The notes: a model not told the origin generated them from the letters alone. Numbered from the stretch's first letter, positions 1-11,411 are shown. The stretch is 64,000 bases of DNA from Pseudomonas paracarnis (GCF_904063055.1 NZ_CAJFCN010000005.1:62001-126000); one strand, 5' to 3'. Numbers and translations: made by a program.

Positions 1-54
1 TTAATCGCTGCCACGACCTGTCAGCACACCGAATCCTCTGATCGAGATACACAA

Positions 55-1875
55 GTGATCGAAAATCTACGTAACATCGCCATCATTGCTCACGTTGACC
101 ATGGTAAAACCACCCTGGTAGACAAACTCCTGCGTCAATCCGGCACCCTGGAGCGCAACGAGCTCAACGACGAGCGCGTGATGGACTCCAACGACCAGGA
201 AAAAGAGCGCGGTATTACCATCCTGGCTAAAAACACCGCTATCAACTGGAACGGCTACCACATCAACATCGTGGATACCCCGGGCCACGCCGACTTCGGC
301 GGCGAAGTAGAACGCGTAATGTCGATGGTTGACTCCGTTCTGCTGCTGGTTGACGCTCAAGACGGCCCTATGCCGCAAACTCGTTTCGTGACCAAGAAGG
401 CTTTCGAAGCCGGCCTGCGTCCGATCGTGTGCATCAACAAGGTTGACCGTCCAGGCGCGCGTCCGGACTGGGTTCTGGACCAGATCTTCGACCTGTTCGA
501 CAACCTGGGTGCTACCGAAGAACAGCTGGACTTCCAAGTCATCTACGCCTCGGCCCTGAACGGTATTGCTGGTCTTGACCACACCGACATGGCTGAAGAC
601 ATGACCCCGCTGTACCAGTCGATCGTCGACAACGTACCAGCACCGAAAGTCGACCGTGAAGGCCCGTTCCAGATGCAAATCTCGGCACTGGACTACAACA
701 GCTTCCTGGGTGTTATCGGCGTTGGCCGTATCGCTCGTGGTAGCGTCAAGCCGAACACCCCGGTTGTTGCTATCGGCGCTGACGGCAAGAAGCGTAACGG
801 TCGTATCCTGAAGCTGATGGGTCACCACGGCCTGCACCGCATCGACGTTGAAGAAGCTTTCGCTGGCGACATCGTATGCGTGAGCGGTATGGACTCGCTG
901 TTCATCTCCGACACCCTGTGCCAGCCGGACAACGTCGAGGCGATGAAGCCTCTGACCGTTGACGAGCCAACCGTTTCCATGACCTTCCAGGTAAACGACT
1001 CGCCTTTCTGCGGTAAAGAAGGCAAGTTCGTGACCTCCCGTAACATCAAGGAGCGTCTGGACAAAGAGCTGCTGTACAACGTTGCTCTGCGCGTTGAAGA
1101 AGGCGACTCGGCTGACAAGTTCAAGGTCTCCGGCCGTGGTGAGCTGCACCTCTCGGTACTGATCGAAACCATGCGTCGCGAAGGCTTCGAAATGGGTGTT
1201 GGTCGTCCGGAAGTGATCATCCGTCAGGTTGACGGCGTGAAGCAGGAACCGTTCGAAAACGTCACCATCGACACCCCTGAAGAATCCCAGGGCAAGGTCA
1301 TGGAAGAGATGGGCCTGCGTAAGGGCGACCTGACCAACATGGTGCCGGATGGCAAAGGCCGTGTGCGTCTGGAATACAACATCCCTGCTCGTGGTCTGAT
1401 CGGTTTCCGTAACCAGTTCCTGACCCTGACCAACGGTGCTGGCATCCTGACCTCGATCTTCGATCGCTACGACACCATGAAGTCCGGCGACATGTCCGGC
1501 CGTCAGAACGGTGTTCTGGTATCGGTAGAAACCGGCAAGGCGCTGACCTACTCCCTGGAAACCCTCCAGGCGCGTGGCAAGCTGTTCGTTGAACACGGTC
1601 AAGAGATCTACAACGGCCAGATCGTTGGTCTGAACAGCCGTGACAACGACATGGGCGTCAACCCAACCAAAGGCAAGAAGCTCGACAACATGCGTGCTTC
1701 GGGCAAAGACGAAACCATCGCTCTGGTTCCACCTGTTCGCTTCACCCTGGAACAGGCCCTGGAATTCATCCAGGACGACGAGCTGTGCGAAGTCACGCCT
1801 AAGTCGATCCGCCTGCGTAAGAAGATCCTGGACGAAGGCGAGCGTACCCGCGCTGCCAAGAAAGCCAAGAACTGA
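55..1875 (+). CDS. typA: Ribosome-associated GTPase TypA/BipA
   Basis: Translational GTPase of the elongation-factor superfamily that acts on the ribosome and in 50S assembly, mainly under stress or cold. The G1 motif AHVDHGKT is at residues 12-19, DTPGH at 74-78 and NKVD at 128-131. Domain II, an EF-G-like domain, and the TypA-specific C-terminal domain with the conserved [12 protein letters not shown] stretch follow. At 606 aa it is full length. The start is a GTG; no ATG lies closer to the motif and the protein begins [16 protein letters not shown] as in other family members. The 54 bases before it hold no visible complete gene. A strong terminator follows immediately, so it ends its transcription unit. 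Confidence 0.97.
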   Translation: MIENLRNIAIIAHVDHGKTTLVDKLLRQSGTLERNELNDERVMDSNDQEKERGITILAKNTAINWNGYHINIVDTPGHADFGGEVERVMSMVDSVLLLVDAQDGPMPQTRFVTKKAFEAGLRPIVCINKVDRPGARPDWVLDQIFDLFDNLGATEEQLDFQVIYASALNGIAGLDHTDMAEDMTPLYQSIVDNVPAPKVDREGPFQMQISALDYNSFLGVIGVGRIARGSVKPNTPVVAIGADGKKRNGRILKLMGHHGLHRIDVEEAFAGDIVCVSGMDSLFISDTLCQPDNVEAMKPLTVDEPTVSMTFQVNDSPFCGKEGKFVTSRNIKERLDKELLYNVALRVEEGDSADKFKVSGRGELHLSVLIETMRREGFEMGVGRPEVIIRQVDGVKQEPFENVTIDTPEESQGKVMEEMGLRKGDLTNMVPDGKGRVRLEYNIPARGLIGFRNQFLTLTNGAGILTSIFDRYDTMKSGDMSGRQNGVLVSVETGKALTYSLETLQARGKLFVEHGQEIYNGQIVGLNSRDNDMGVNPTKGKKLDNMRASGKDETIALVPPVRFTLEQALEFIQDDELCEVTPKSIRLRKKILDEGERTRAAKKAKN

Positions 1876-1893
1876 GTTAACTCAGGCTGAATG

Positions 1894-1930
1894 AAAAACG
1901 CCCCCGGTCGAAAGGCGGGGGCGTTTTTTT
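1894..1930 (+). terminator. Rho-independent terminator after typA
   Basis: An inverted repeat with arms AACGCCCCC and GGGGGCGTT around a short loop is followed by a run of seven T. It begins 18 bases after the typA stop codon. Confidence 0.93.
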
Positions 1931-1964
1931 ATGCCTGCAGGTTTTGTGGTGACTGTGCCGTTGT

Positions 1965-2090
1965 GATCGTTCCCACGCTCCGCGTGGGAACGCCGCGTGG
2001 GAACGCCGCGTGGGACGCTCCGCGTCCTGCTTTCAAGAGCGGACGCAGAGCGTCCACAGCTGCATTCCCACGCAGAGCGTGGGAACGATC
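1965..2090. repeat. Long palindromic repeat, GATCGTTCCCACGC family (copy 1)
   Basis: The element begins GATCGTTCCCACGC and ends with its inverse, GCGTGGGAACGATC. Inside are two head-to-tail copies of CGCGTGGGAACGC and a partial third, then a smaller palindrome around GGACGC/GCGTCC. Copies with the same ends lie at 38639-38738 and 62039-62144. It contains no gene. Confidence 0.9.
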
Positions 2091-2096
2091 AAAAAC

Positions 2097-2531
2097 TTAG
2101 AACTTGTCGAGGGTCTTGAAGTTAGTCTCGCGCACCACTTCCTTGGGCTTATACGCGCAATACCCCGGCCGCGGCCCGATTTTCGGGTGGTTGCGGCACG
2201 TATCCGGGCGCTTGTCATAAATAGTGCAAAAGCGCGTCTTACGATCCAGGTACAGGCAGTCGTTGTTGCTCATGCGCTGCAGGGTAAAAATTTCGGACTT
2301 GTTGTTGTACCGCTCGACGATGCCTTCTTTCTGCAAACGCTTGGCGATGTTCTTCGGCGGATCGCCGCGCTCGAACTCATCGACGATGCCAATGCGGATC
2401 AGGTCCTTGATCTTCACCTCAACCGGCAGGGTGCAGCAGCTGGACACGCAGCCGCCGCACATGTGGGCGGAATATTTCTGCCAGGTCTCTAAACGGTCGA
2501 GTTCCGCGGCGGCGATCAGTTGAGGCTTCAT
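2097..2531 (-). CDS. YkgJ-family cysteine cluster protein
   Basis: Small cytosolic protein of 144 aa with the CxxCxxxCC pattern at Cys25, Cys28, Cys32 and Cys33 and four further cysteines in the C-terminal half (around NNDCLYLD, RFCTIYD, DTCRNHP and GYCAYKP). That arrangement is typical of the YkgJ/UPF0153 family, proposed to bind zinc or an Fe-S cluster; no reaction is established for it. It is convergent with typA and divergent from glgP, so it is probably a single-gene unit. The family call is secure from the cysteine spacing, but the role is unknown. Confidence 0.85.
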   Translation of the reverse strand: MKPQLIAAAELDRLETWQKYSAHMCGGCVSSCCTLPVEVKIKDLIRIGIVDEFERGDPPKNIAKRLQKEGIVERYNNKSEIFTLQRMSNNDCLYLDRKTRFCTIYDKRPDTCRNHPKIGPRPGYCAYKPKEVVRETNFKTLDKF

Positions 2532-2767
2532 CAGGGTTCCAGGGTGGGGCGGTATACGGGCGCGGGATCATACCGGGATTGGTGGTTTTTTGAACAATAT
2601 TTTGCAGGTTTCAGCTCAAAGGTTTGGCCACTGCCTGATCGGCACGACCCCTGCATCAAATTCAGTCCATGGCGAATGAGTTAAAAAACTGCCGAACCAG
2701 CACGTCTACCGTCTGTCAGACCGACTAGGCTCTAGCAACTCCTTCAATCTCGCCCGAGGTCGCACCG

Positions 2768-5218
<2,451 letters not shown>

Positions 5219-5234
5219 CGGCCGCGGTTAAAAA

Positions 5235-5323
5235 TGTGGGAGGGGGCTTGCCCCCGATAGCGGTTGATCAGTCACTCATGCATTGACTGAATGACCGCAA
5301 TCGGGGGCAAGCCCCCTCCCACA
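5235..5323. repeat. REP doublet between glgP and fbp
   Basis: Two inverted arms, TGTGGGAGGGGGCTTGCCCC and its complement, flank a spacer of about 45 bases. The arms belong to the same GTGGGAG-GGCTTGCC family found throughout the window, with a C/G-rich core variant. Confidence 0.9.
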
Positions 5324-5434
5324 TCAAGCCTGGTCGTGAACTCTATTGGCGTTAAATCCTCTGATTAGAGGAAATCAGCCTCGACTCGCGCTAAACTGCG
5401 CGGGTTTTCAGCCCCCCATTCTCCGGAGCCGTCC

Positions 5435-6445
5435 ATGTCCCGCGTTACCTTGAGTCGCTATTTGATCGAGCAGACCCGCAGCAACAACACGCCTGCCGAT
5501 CTGCGCTTCCTTATCGAAGTGGTGGCGCGTGCTTGCAAGGAAATCAGCCACGCCGTTTCCAAAGGCGCACTGGGCGGTGTCCTGGGCAGCATGGGCACTG
5601 AAAACGTGCAGGGCGAAGTGCAGAAGAAACTGGACGTTCTGTCCAACGAAATCCTGCTCGAAGCCAACGAATGGGGTGGCCACCTGGCCGGCATGGCGTC
5701 CGAAGAAATGGACAATGCCTACCAGATCCCAGGCAAATACCCGAAGGGCGCATACCTGCTGGTATTCGACCCACTGGACGGTTCGTCCAACATCGACATT
5801 AACGCACCGGTCGGCACCATCTTCTCGGTGCTGCGTTGCCCCAACGAATACCTGAGCCAGAACGAAGCCCTGAACGAAAAGGCCTTCCTGCAACCAGGCA
5901 CCGAGCAGGTTGCTGCCGGCTACGCGATCTACGGCCCACAGACCATGCTGGTGCTGACCCTGGGCGACGGCGTCAAAGGCTTCACCCTGGACCGTGAAAT
6001 GGGCAGCTTCGTACTCACCCACGAAGACATTTCGATTCCTGCTTCTACCCAGGAATTTGCCATCAACATGTCCAACCAGCGCCACTGGGAAGAACCGGTG
6101 AAGCGCTACGTCAACGAGCTGATGGAAGGCGAAGAAGGCCCGTTGAAGAAGAACTTCAACATGCGCTGGGTAGCCGCGATGGTTGCCGACGTGCACCGCA
6201 TCCTGACCCGTGGTGGCCTGTTCATGTACCCACGCGACAGCCGCGAGCCGTCCAAGCCAGGCAAGCTGCGCCTGATGTACGAAGCCAACCCGATGTCGTT
6301 TTTGGTTGAACAGGCAGGCGGTGCGTCTACCGACGGCCACCAGCGCATCCTCGACATCCAGCCTGAAGGCCTGCACCAGCGTGTGGCGGTGTTCCTGGGT
6401 TCGAAGGAAGAAGTTGAGCGCGTGACGGCTTATCACAAGAAGTAA
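5435..6445 (+). CDS. fbp: Class I fructose-1,6-bisphosphatase
   Basis: Hydrolyses fructose-1,6-bisphosphate to fructose-6-phosphate in gluconeogenesis, important in pseudomonads growing on organic and amino acids. It has 336 aa, the usual length. The metal-binding motif [10 protein letters not shown] starts at about residue 112, and the C-terminal [19 protein letters not shown] substrate and active-site region is complete. A CGGAG ribosome-binding site precedes the ATG. It stands alone, with a REP doublet upstream and a strong terminator downstream. Confidence 0.97.
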   Translation: MSRVTLSRYLIEQTRSNNTPADLRFLIEVVARACKEISHAVSKGALGGVLGSMGTENVQGEVQKKLDVLSNEILLEANEWGGHLAGMASEEMDNAYQIPGKYPKGAYLLVFDPLDGSSNIDINAPVGTIFSVLRCPNEYLSQNEALNEKAFLQPGTEQVAAGYAIYGPQTMLVLTLGDGVKGFTLDREMGSFVLTHEDISIPASTQEFAINMSNQRHWEEPVKRYVNELMEGEEGPLKKNFNMRWVAAMVADVHRILTRGGLFMYPRDSREPSKPGKLRLMYEANPMSFLVEQAGGASTDGHQRILDIQPEGLHQRVAVFLGSKEEVERVTAYHKK

Positions 6446-6459
6446 GAGCTTGCGGTAAC

Positions 6460-6504
6460 AAAAAAGCCCCGAAATGCGCTCAGCGCTTCGGGGCTTTTGT
6501 TTTT
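6460..6504 (+). terminator. Terminator after fbp, shared with the toxin gene end
   Basis: A hairpin with arms AAAAGCCCCGAA and TTCGGGGCTTTT is followed by T-rich sequence. It lies between the convergent fbp and ParE-type toxin genes, and the A-run on the other arm lets it work in both directions. Confidence 0.9.
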
Positions 6505-6826
6505 ATTGAATAAGGTTTTTCAGCAGCAACGCCTGCAGGCTTTTCCGAGTGTCGGCGATGATGTGGACGTAAATGATCGGGTCTCGAATTTCGTAGATGA
6601 TCCGATTCATGCCACAGACAACCTGTCGATATTGGCTGAGATTCAACTTCTCGATCTCTTGCGGTATCGAGCCAGCATAGGGTTGAGACTCAAGCAGTCG
6701 CATGGCCTGTTTCATCGCGTCGTAGGACTGCTGCCAGGTCGATGTCGAGAACTGCCGGATGAGGTATGACTTGATATCTTTAAGGTCGCGTTTTGCCGAG
6801 TGAAGAATCACAACCTTGAATGTCAT
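6503..6826 (-). CDS. RelE/ParE-family toxin
   Basis: A 107-aa protein of the RelE/ParE fold: N-terminal VVILHSAKRDLKDIKSYL helix region, PYAGSIPQE in the centre, then QYRQVVCGMNRIIYEI and VHIIADTRKSLQALL strands, as in ParE-type toxins of type II systems. Whether the target is gyrase (ParE) or mRNA (RelE) cannot be told from the sequence. The ATG overlaps the stop of the upstream antitoxin gene by four bases, the usual co-translated order of antitoxin then toxin. Confidence 0.85.
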   Translation of the reverse strand: MTFKVVILHSAKRDLKDIKSYLIRQFSTSTWQQSYDAMKQAMRLLESQPYAGSIPQEIEKLNLSQYRQVVCGMNRIIYEIRDPIIYVHIIADTRKSLQALLLKNLIQ

Positions 6827-7095
6827 TGAGCGTCGTCCTTGTCCAGCTCGGCGAACACGTCCTCCATGTCTTGAAACTGCCCCAATTCAATCTGCCGGTT
6901 GCCCAGGGCCAATAGCTTTAACAAGGCCATGGTTTCTGCCTGCTCCTCAAAACTCTTAACATCCATCACCACCAGCTTCGCTTCGCCATTTTGGGTGATG
7001 ACCAGGGGTTCGCGGCTTTCCGTGAGTGTTTTGACGATCTCGGCGGTATGACTTTTCAAGTAGCTGATCGGCTTTATCTGCGAAGAAAATTTCAT
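6823..7095 (-). CDS. Phd/YefM-family antitoxin
   Basis: A 90-aa protein beginning MKFSSQIKPISYLKSHTAE, with the PLVITQNGEAKLVVMD core characteristic of Phd/YefM antitoxins. The N-terminal domain binds DNA and autoregulates the operon, while the acidic C terminus (MEDVFAELDKDD) would wrap the toxin. An in-frame start 21 codons upstream is possible, but the homology starts at this ATG, which follows an AGGGG box. Directly upstream of and overlapping the toxin gene. Confidence 0.87.
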   Translation of the reverse strand: MKFSSQIKPISYLKSHTAEIVKTLTESREPLVITQNGEAKLVVMDVKSFEEQAETMALLKLLALGNRQIELGQFQDMEDVFAELDKDDAQ

Positions 7096-7315
7096 GGGAT
7101 GACCCCTGCTCAAGGTGTGACTGATTTTAGTCTTAATTTGGTCTTTGCTAGACAGCAACTGATGAAAGGCGGTGATTTTTCACTCGAAAACACGGTTCAA
7201 GGGGCCAGTTCACATAAAAAATAAATAGCACCCCCCATCGGGAACCAGACACCCCTTTTCCCTTCTAAGCTTCTGGCAGATACCCCAGCTGCTTTGTCTC
7301 TCCAGGAGCTTTTCC

Positions 7316-7570
7316 ATGTCTATACGCCGTCTCGCCCTGCTGGCTTTTTGCGTGCTCTTAGCCGCTTGCAGCAAGGTCACCCAAGAAAACTACCAAAAGC
7401 TCTCAGCCGGCATGGCCAAGGCCGAGGTGGAGTCGTTGCTGGGCAAGCCAACCGATTGTTCCGGCGCACTGGGCATGTCCAGCTGCACCTGGGGCGATAA
7501 AAACAGCTTTATCAGCGTGCAGTACGCCGGTGACAAAGTTCTGATGTTTTCCGGGCAAGGCCTGAAGTAA
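7316..7570 (+). CDS. Small lipoprotein with a BamE/SmpA-like core
   Basis: An 84-aa protein with a signal peptide and lipobox (LLAACS, Cys at residue 19). The mature part contains YQKLSAGMAKAEVESLLGKP, the pattern of small outer-membrane lipoproteins of the SmpA/OmlA-like superfamily (DUF3862-type). It then has a Cys pair (DCSG, SSCTWGD) and a short strand-rich end. Such proteins sit on the periplasmic face of the outer membrane; the precise role is not known. A lipocalin lipoprotein gene follows 30 bases downstream, so the two may be co-transcribed. Confidence 0.75.
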   Translation: MSIRRLALLAFCVLLAACSKVTQENYQKLSAGMAKAEVESLLGKPTDCSGALGMSSCTWGDKNSFISVQYAGDKVLMFSGQGLK

Positions 7571-7600
7571 ACCGGGGCGCGAGCCTGCGGGAGAAGAAGA

Positions 7601-8170
7601 ATGATGCGTTTTGTTTTGTTCCTTTGCGCCAGCCTGTTTTTGGCGGGCTGCGCCAGCCATTCTGGCGATGATCTGCAACCCAAGACTGCGAGCAACGTCA
7701 ACCTCAAGCGTTACCAGGGCACCTGGTATGAGTTGGCCCGGTTGCCGATGTACTTTCAGCGCAACTGTGCGCAATCCGAAGCCCGCTATACCTTGCTGCC
7801 TGATGGTGACATGTCGGTGTTCAACCGCTGCCTGACGCCTGAGTGGAAGTGGCAAGAGGCCAAAGGCACGGCTACGCCGCAGGTACCAGGCAAGACCGAC
7901 AAGCTGTGGGTGGAATTCAATAACTGGTTTACATCACTGTTGCCGGGCGTTGCCAAGGGCGACTACTGGGTGCTGTATGTCAGCGATGACTACAAGACCG
8001 CCATCGTCGGCAGCCCGAGCCGGCGCTATATGTGGATCCTGTCGCGCACGCCGACGGTGAGTGCCGATACCCGCGAAGACCTGCTGAGCAGGGCGCGACA
8101 GCAAGGGTATGACACCACGCGGCTGATCTGGCGTACGTCGGACAAGCAGATGGCAAAGTCCTCTCAGTAA
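7601..8170 (+). CDS. blc: Outer-membrane lipocalin lipoprotein (Blc-like)
   Basis: Bacterial lipocalin of 189 aa that binds lipids or other hydrophobic ligands and is anchored in the outer membrane. The lipobox LAGCAS is at residues 14-19. The lipocalin GxW signature appears as YQGTWYELARLP, followed by the AEARY-like strand (QSEARYTLLPDG) and YWVLYVSDDYKTAIVGSPSRRYMWILSR, strongly like E. coli Blc. Two ATG codons in tandem (7601, 7604) make the exact start ambiguous by one residue. A REP doublet lies downstream. Confidence 0.92.
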   Translation: MMRFVLFLCASLFLAGCASHSGDDLQPKTASNVNLKRYQGTWYELARLPMYFQRNCAQSEARYTLLPDGDMSVFNRCLTPEWKWQEAKGTATPQVPGKTDKLWVEFNNWFTSLLPGVAKGDYWVLYVSDDYKTAIVGSPSRRYMWILSRTPTVSADTREDLLSRARQQGYDTTRLIWRTSDKQMAKSSQ

Positions 8171-8191
8171 TCCTGAGTACCCTCAACCCAA

Positions 8192-8278
8192 TGTGGGAGC
8201 TGGCTTGCCTGCGATACAGGCACCTCGGTGCATCAGTTGCACCGGGTTGATGCTATCGCAGGCAAGCCAGCTCCCACA
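8192..8278. repeat. REP doublet between blc and hutF
   Basis: Inverted arms TGTGGGAGCTGGCTTGCCTG and CAGGCAAGCCAGCTCCCACA enclose a variable centre. It lies between the convergent ends of the lipocalin gene and hutF. Confidence 0.92.
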
Positions 8279-8296
8279 GTTGTCATGGGTTGGCCG

Positions 8297-9661
8297 TTAG
8301 TTCAGCAAGTCCTTCAGCACTTGGGTGAATGCCCGGCTGCTGTCTTCTTCGCCAGCATGATGCCCATCTCGCACCACCCACTTGCCATTGACCAGTACAT
8401 CGCGCACTTGCCGATCACCACCGGCAAATAGCCAGCGGTTGAGAATCCCATCCTCACTGGCCGTCGCCAGGTACGGGTCGCTACCGTCCAGCATTATCCA
8501 GTCCGCACGCTTGCCCACTTGCAGTCGACCAATCGGCTGGCCCAGCGCTTGTGCGCCACCGTCCAGCGCAGCATCGAACAGCGTGCGACCCACCATCGGT
8601 TGGTCACTGCGATACAACCGATTACGCCGTTGATCGCGCAGGCGCTGGCCGTATTCCAGCCAACGCAGTTCTTCCACCACGCTCAGTGACACATGGCTGT
8701 CGGAACCAATGCCCATGCGGCCGCCCTGGGCGAGGAAGTCCACCGCAGGAAAAATCCCATCGCCCAGGTTGGCCTCCGTGGTCAGGCACAAACCTGCAAT
8801 CGCTCGGCTGTTGGCCATGCGTGTCACTTCGTCGGCATCGGCATGGGTGGCGTGCACCAGGCACCAGCGCTCATCCACCTCGACATTGTCATACAGCCAT
8901 TGCAACGGGCGCTTGCCGCTCCAGGCCAAGCAGTCGTCGACTTCTTTTTGCTGTTCGGCGATGTGGATATGCACCGGGCAGCTCTTGTCACTGGCGGCCA
9001 GCACGGTATGGATTTGTTCGGGGGTGACGGCGCGCAGGGAGTGGAAGCACAGACCCAGTTGCTGCGCCGGTTGTGCCGCCAGAATGGGCTGCAGGCGCGC
9101 TTGCAAGTCCAGGTAGTGTTCCGTGCTGTTGATAAACCGTCGCTGGCCTTCATTCGGCGCTTGGCCACCAAAGCCCGCGTGGGTGTAGAGCACTGGCAGC
9201 AAGGTCAGGCCGATCCCGCTGCTGGCGGCCGCCTGGCTGATCTGGCGGGACAGTTCCGTACAGTCGGCATAGGGTTGGCCGCTGAGATCGTGGTGCACGT
9301 AATGGAACTCGGCCACCGAGGTGTAGCCGGCCTTGAGCATTTCGATATACAGCTGGCGGGCGATGATCTGTAACTGCTCGGGGTTGATCTTGCCGACCAT
9401 GCGGTACATCAAGTCGCGCCAGGTCCAGAAGCTGTCATTGGGGTTGCCGGCCACTTCGGCCAAGCCCGCCATGGCGCGCTGGAAGGCATGGGAATGCAGG
9501 TTCGGCATGCCCGCCAACACCGGGCCCCTGAGCCGCTCCGCACCTTCTGCACTGGCGTTGGGCTCAACCTTTGTCAGCAGGCCATCGGTGCTGACTTCAA
9601 GACGTACATCATTGGCCCATCCATTAGGCAGCAGTGCGCGTTCGGCAAAGAAAGCGGACAT
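8297..9661 (-). CDS. hutF: Formimidoylglutamate deiminase
   Basis: Amidohydrolase-superfamily enzyme that deiminates N-formimino-L-glutamate to N-formyl-L-glutamate and ammonia, the step that defines the five-step hut pathway of pseudomonads. The metal motif NLHSHAFQRAMAG is near residue 55, and later sites are HIHIAEQ, HATHAD and GSDSHVS. Length is 454 aa. The ATG at 9661 is preferred to a TTG two codons upstream. It is divergent from hutC; the intergenic region carries a HutC-type operator overlapping a plausible promoter. HutF and HutG together release formate and glutamate. Confidence 0.95.
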   Translation of the reverse strand: MSAFFAERALLPNGWANDVRLEVSTDGLLTKVEPNASAEGAERLRGPVLAGMPNLHSHAFQRAMAGLAEVAGNPNDSFWTWRDLMYRMVGKINPEQLQIIARQLYIEMLKAGYTSVAEFHYVHHDLSGQPYADCTELSRQISQAAASSGIGLTLLPVLYTHAGFGGQAPNEGQRRFINSTEHYLDLQARLQPILAAQPAQQLGLCFHSLRAVTPEQIHTVLAASDKSCPVHIHIAEQQKEVDDCLAWSGKRPLQWLYDNVEVDERWCLVHATHADADEVTRMANSRAIAGLCLTTEANLGDGIFPAVDFLAQGGRMGIGSDSHVSLSVVEELRWLEYGQRLRDQRRNRLYRSDQPMVGRTLFDAALDGGAQALGQPIGRLQVGKRADWIMLDGSDPYLATASEDGILNRWLFAGGDRQVRDVLVNGKWVVRDGHHAGEEDSSRAFTQVLKDLLN

Positions 9662-9690
9662 GATCAAGGCACCCCGGTCGTGTGTTTATT

Positions 9691-9727
9691 TGTATATACA
9701 TATACAGACGTTTGCCTGCTCGGTAAA
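9691..9727 (-). promoter_or_regulatory. Candidate hutF promoter with HutC operator
   Basis: The palindrome TGTATATACA at 9691-9700 matches exactly the TGTA-N2-TACA site described for Pseudomonas HutC. On the minus strand, TTTACC (complement of 9722-9727) and TATATG (complement of 9699-9704) are 17 bases apart, like a sigma-70 -35/-10 pair, and the -10 overlaps the operator. HutC bound here would block hutF and could autoregulate hutC on the other strand. Confidence 0.65.
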
Positions 9728-9769
9728 CTCCGGCAATCTATGCATCTTTTTCCCCTGCAAGGATTCCCT

Positions 9770-10519
9770 GTGCCGACTCCGCCCGCCAAGTCTTCGCTGG
9801 CTGCCCACATGGACGAAAGTCCGGCGCCCTTGTATGCCCGCGTCAAACAGATGATCAGCCAGCAGATCCTCAACGGCAACTGGCCGCCCCATTACCGCGT
9901 GCCGTCGGAAAGCGAGCTGGTCAGCCAGTTGGGCTTCAGCCGCATGACCATCAACCGCGCCCTGCGCGAGCTGACCGCCGAAGGCCTGCTAGTGCGTATG
10001 CAGGGGGTGGGTACGTTTGTTGCCGAGCCGAAAAGCCAGTCAGCCCTGTTTGAAGTGCATAACATCGCCGATGAAATCGCCTCCCGCGGGCATCGGCACA
10101 CTTGCCAGGTGATCACCCTGGGCGAAGAGGCCGCCGGCTCCGAACGCGCCGTTGCCTTGGAAATGCGCGAAGGCGGGCGGGTGTTCCACTCGTTGATCGT
10201 GCATTACGAGAACGACATTCCTGTGCAAATAGAAGACCGTTTCGTCAACGCCCTGGTCGCGCCGGAATACTTGCAGCAGGACTTCACCCAGCAAACCCCG
10301 TATGCCTATTTGAACCAGGTCGCGCCGTTGACTGAGGGCGAGCATGTGGTTGAGGCGATCCTCGCCGATGCCGCCGAGTGCAAATTGTTGCAGATCGAGC
10401 CGAGCGAGCCGTGCCTGTTGATTCGCCGACGCACCTGGTCGGGTCGCCAGCCGGTGACTGCGGCGCGGTTGATCCACCCCGGTTCCCGTCACAGCCTCGA
10501 AGGACGCTTCAGTAAATGA
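9770..10519 (+). CDS. hutC: Histidine utilisation repressor (GntR family, HutC subfamily)
   Basis: Repressor of the hut genes whose inducer is urocanate. An N-terminal winged helix-turn-helix (LYARVKQMISQQIL, VPSESELVSQLGFSRMTINRAL, GVGTFVAEP) is followed by a UTRA ligand-binding domain (HSLIVHYENDIPVQIEDRFVN onward). The open frame extends far upstream, but the GTG at 9770 with AAGGA six bases before it gives a 249-aa protein, the expected length. It overlaps hutD by four bases and is divergent from hutF. Confidence 0.93.
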   Translation: MPTPPAKSSLAAHMDESPAPLYARVKQMISQQILNGNWPPHYRVPSESELVSQLGFSRMTINRALRELTAEGLLVRMQGVGTFVAEPKSQSALFEVHNIADEIASRGHRHTCQVITLGEEAAGSERAVALEMREGGRVFHSLIVHYENDIPVQIEDRFVNALVAPEYLQQDFTQQTPYAYLNQVAPLTEGEHVVEAILADAAECKLLQIEPSEPCLLIRRRTWSGRQPVTAARLIHPGSRHSLEGRFSK

Positions 10520-11076
10520 GTGAGATCAACGTCTGGCGTGCCGCCGACTACGTGCGCATGCCGTGGAAGAACGGCGGCGGCAGTACCGAAGAAATCAGTC
10601 GCGACGCCGGCACCGGCCTGGAGGGTTTTGGCTGGCGTTTGTCGATTGCCGATATCGCCGAATCGGGTGGGTTTTCCACCTTCGCCGGCTACCAGCGCGT
10701 GATTACGGTGATCAAAGGCGCCGGCATGGTGTTGACCGTAGACGGTGAGGAGCAGCGCGGGTTGTTACCGTTGCAGCCGTTCGCGTTCAACGGCGAAAGC
10801 CAGGTGTCATGCCGTTTGATCACGGGGCCGATTCGCGACTTCAACCTGATCTACTCGCCACAGCGTTACCACGCACGCTTGCAGTGGGTGGATGGCGTGC
10901 AGCAGTTTTTCAGCACCGCGCAGACGGTGCTGGTGTTCAGCGTGGCGGATGAGGTGAAGGTGCTGGGCGAGAAGCTCGGCCACCATGATTGCCTGCAAGT
11001 GGACGGTAACACGGGCCTGCTGGATATCTCTGTCACTGGCCGCTGCTGCATCATCGAACTGACCGCACGCGATTAA
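10516..11076 (+). CDS. hutD: HutD family protein
   Basis: A 186-aa cupin-fold protein of the HutD/Ves family (VWRAADYVRMPWKNGGGSTEEI at the N terminus is diagnostic). In P. fluorescens it is reported to set an upper limit on hut activity; the ligand is not settled. The ATG overlaps the hutC stop as ATGA, so the two are translationally coupled. A REP doublet follows and separates it from the hutU promoter. Confidence 0.92.
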   Translation: MSEINVWRAADYVRMPWKNGGGSTEEISRDAGTGLEGFGWRLSIADIAESGGFSTFAGYQRVITVIKGAGMVLTVDGEEQRGLLPLQPFAFNGESQVSCRLITGPIRDFNLIYSPQRYHARLQWVDGVQQFFSTAQTVLVFSVADEVKVLGEKLGHHDCLQVDGNTGLLDISVTGRCCIIELTARD

Positions 11077-11080
11077 AAAC

Positions 11081-11168
11081 TGTGGGAGCTGCCTTGCCTG
11101 CGATAGCGGTATATCAGTAGCTGATGCGCTGACTGGCACACCGCTATCGCAGACAAGCCAGCTCCCAC
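11081..11168. repeat. REP doublet between hutD and hutU
   Basis: Inverted arms based on TGTGGGAGCTGCCTTGCCTG and AGACAAGCCAGCTCCCAC lie five bases after the hutD stop. The 209 bases between it and the hutU promoter at 11378 show no gene. Confidence 0.9.
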
Positions 11169-11377
11169 CTTTGTTTTTGCATTGTTCACAAAATCTGTTT
11201 CCACTCCGCGCACCAATTTGTTACCGAATGCCCCAGCGTGACGCAAAGCTTCGCTGCCGTGACAAATTCCCCGCGCTGCAACAAACCTCCGTAAGAAATT
11301 TCATCAAGCTTTGAAGCCTTGATTTACAAGGCTCGCACGCCCCGTGCAAAAAAAACCCAACCACTCCTGGCTAAAGT

Positions 11378-11393
11378 TGGCCGCTCGATTGCA
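11378..11393 (+). promoter_or_regulatory. Candidate sigma-54 promoter for hutU
   Basis: TGGCCGC-N4-TTGCA matches the sigma-54 -24/-12 consensus TGGCACG-N4-TTGCW, with correct GG-to-GC spacing. It lies about 85 bases upstream of the hutU GTG. The hut genes of fluorescent pseudomonads are known to depend on sigma-54 with CbrB or NtrC as activator. Confidence 0.75.
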
Positions 11394-11397
11394 TATG

Positions 11398-11411
11398 CTT
11401 GTACATACAAG
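11398..11411 (+). promoter_or_regulatory. HutC operator before hutU
   Basis: CTTGTACATACAAG is a near-perfect palindrome containing TGTA-CA-TACA (11400-11409), the HutC recognition pattern. It begins five bases after the -12 element, so it covers the predicted transcription start at about 11403. Confidence 0.8.

Noticed and set aside
67..1602. Long open frame antisense to typA (511 codons)
   Set aside because: It mirrors the typA reading frame in GC-rich DNA, has no recognisable domain and no ribosome-binding site.
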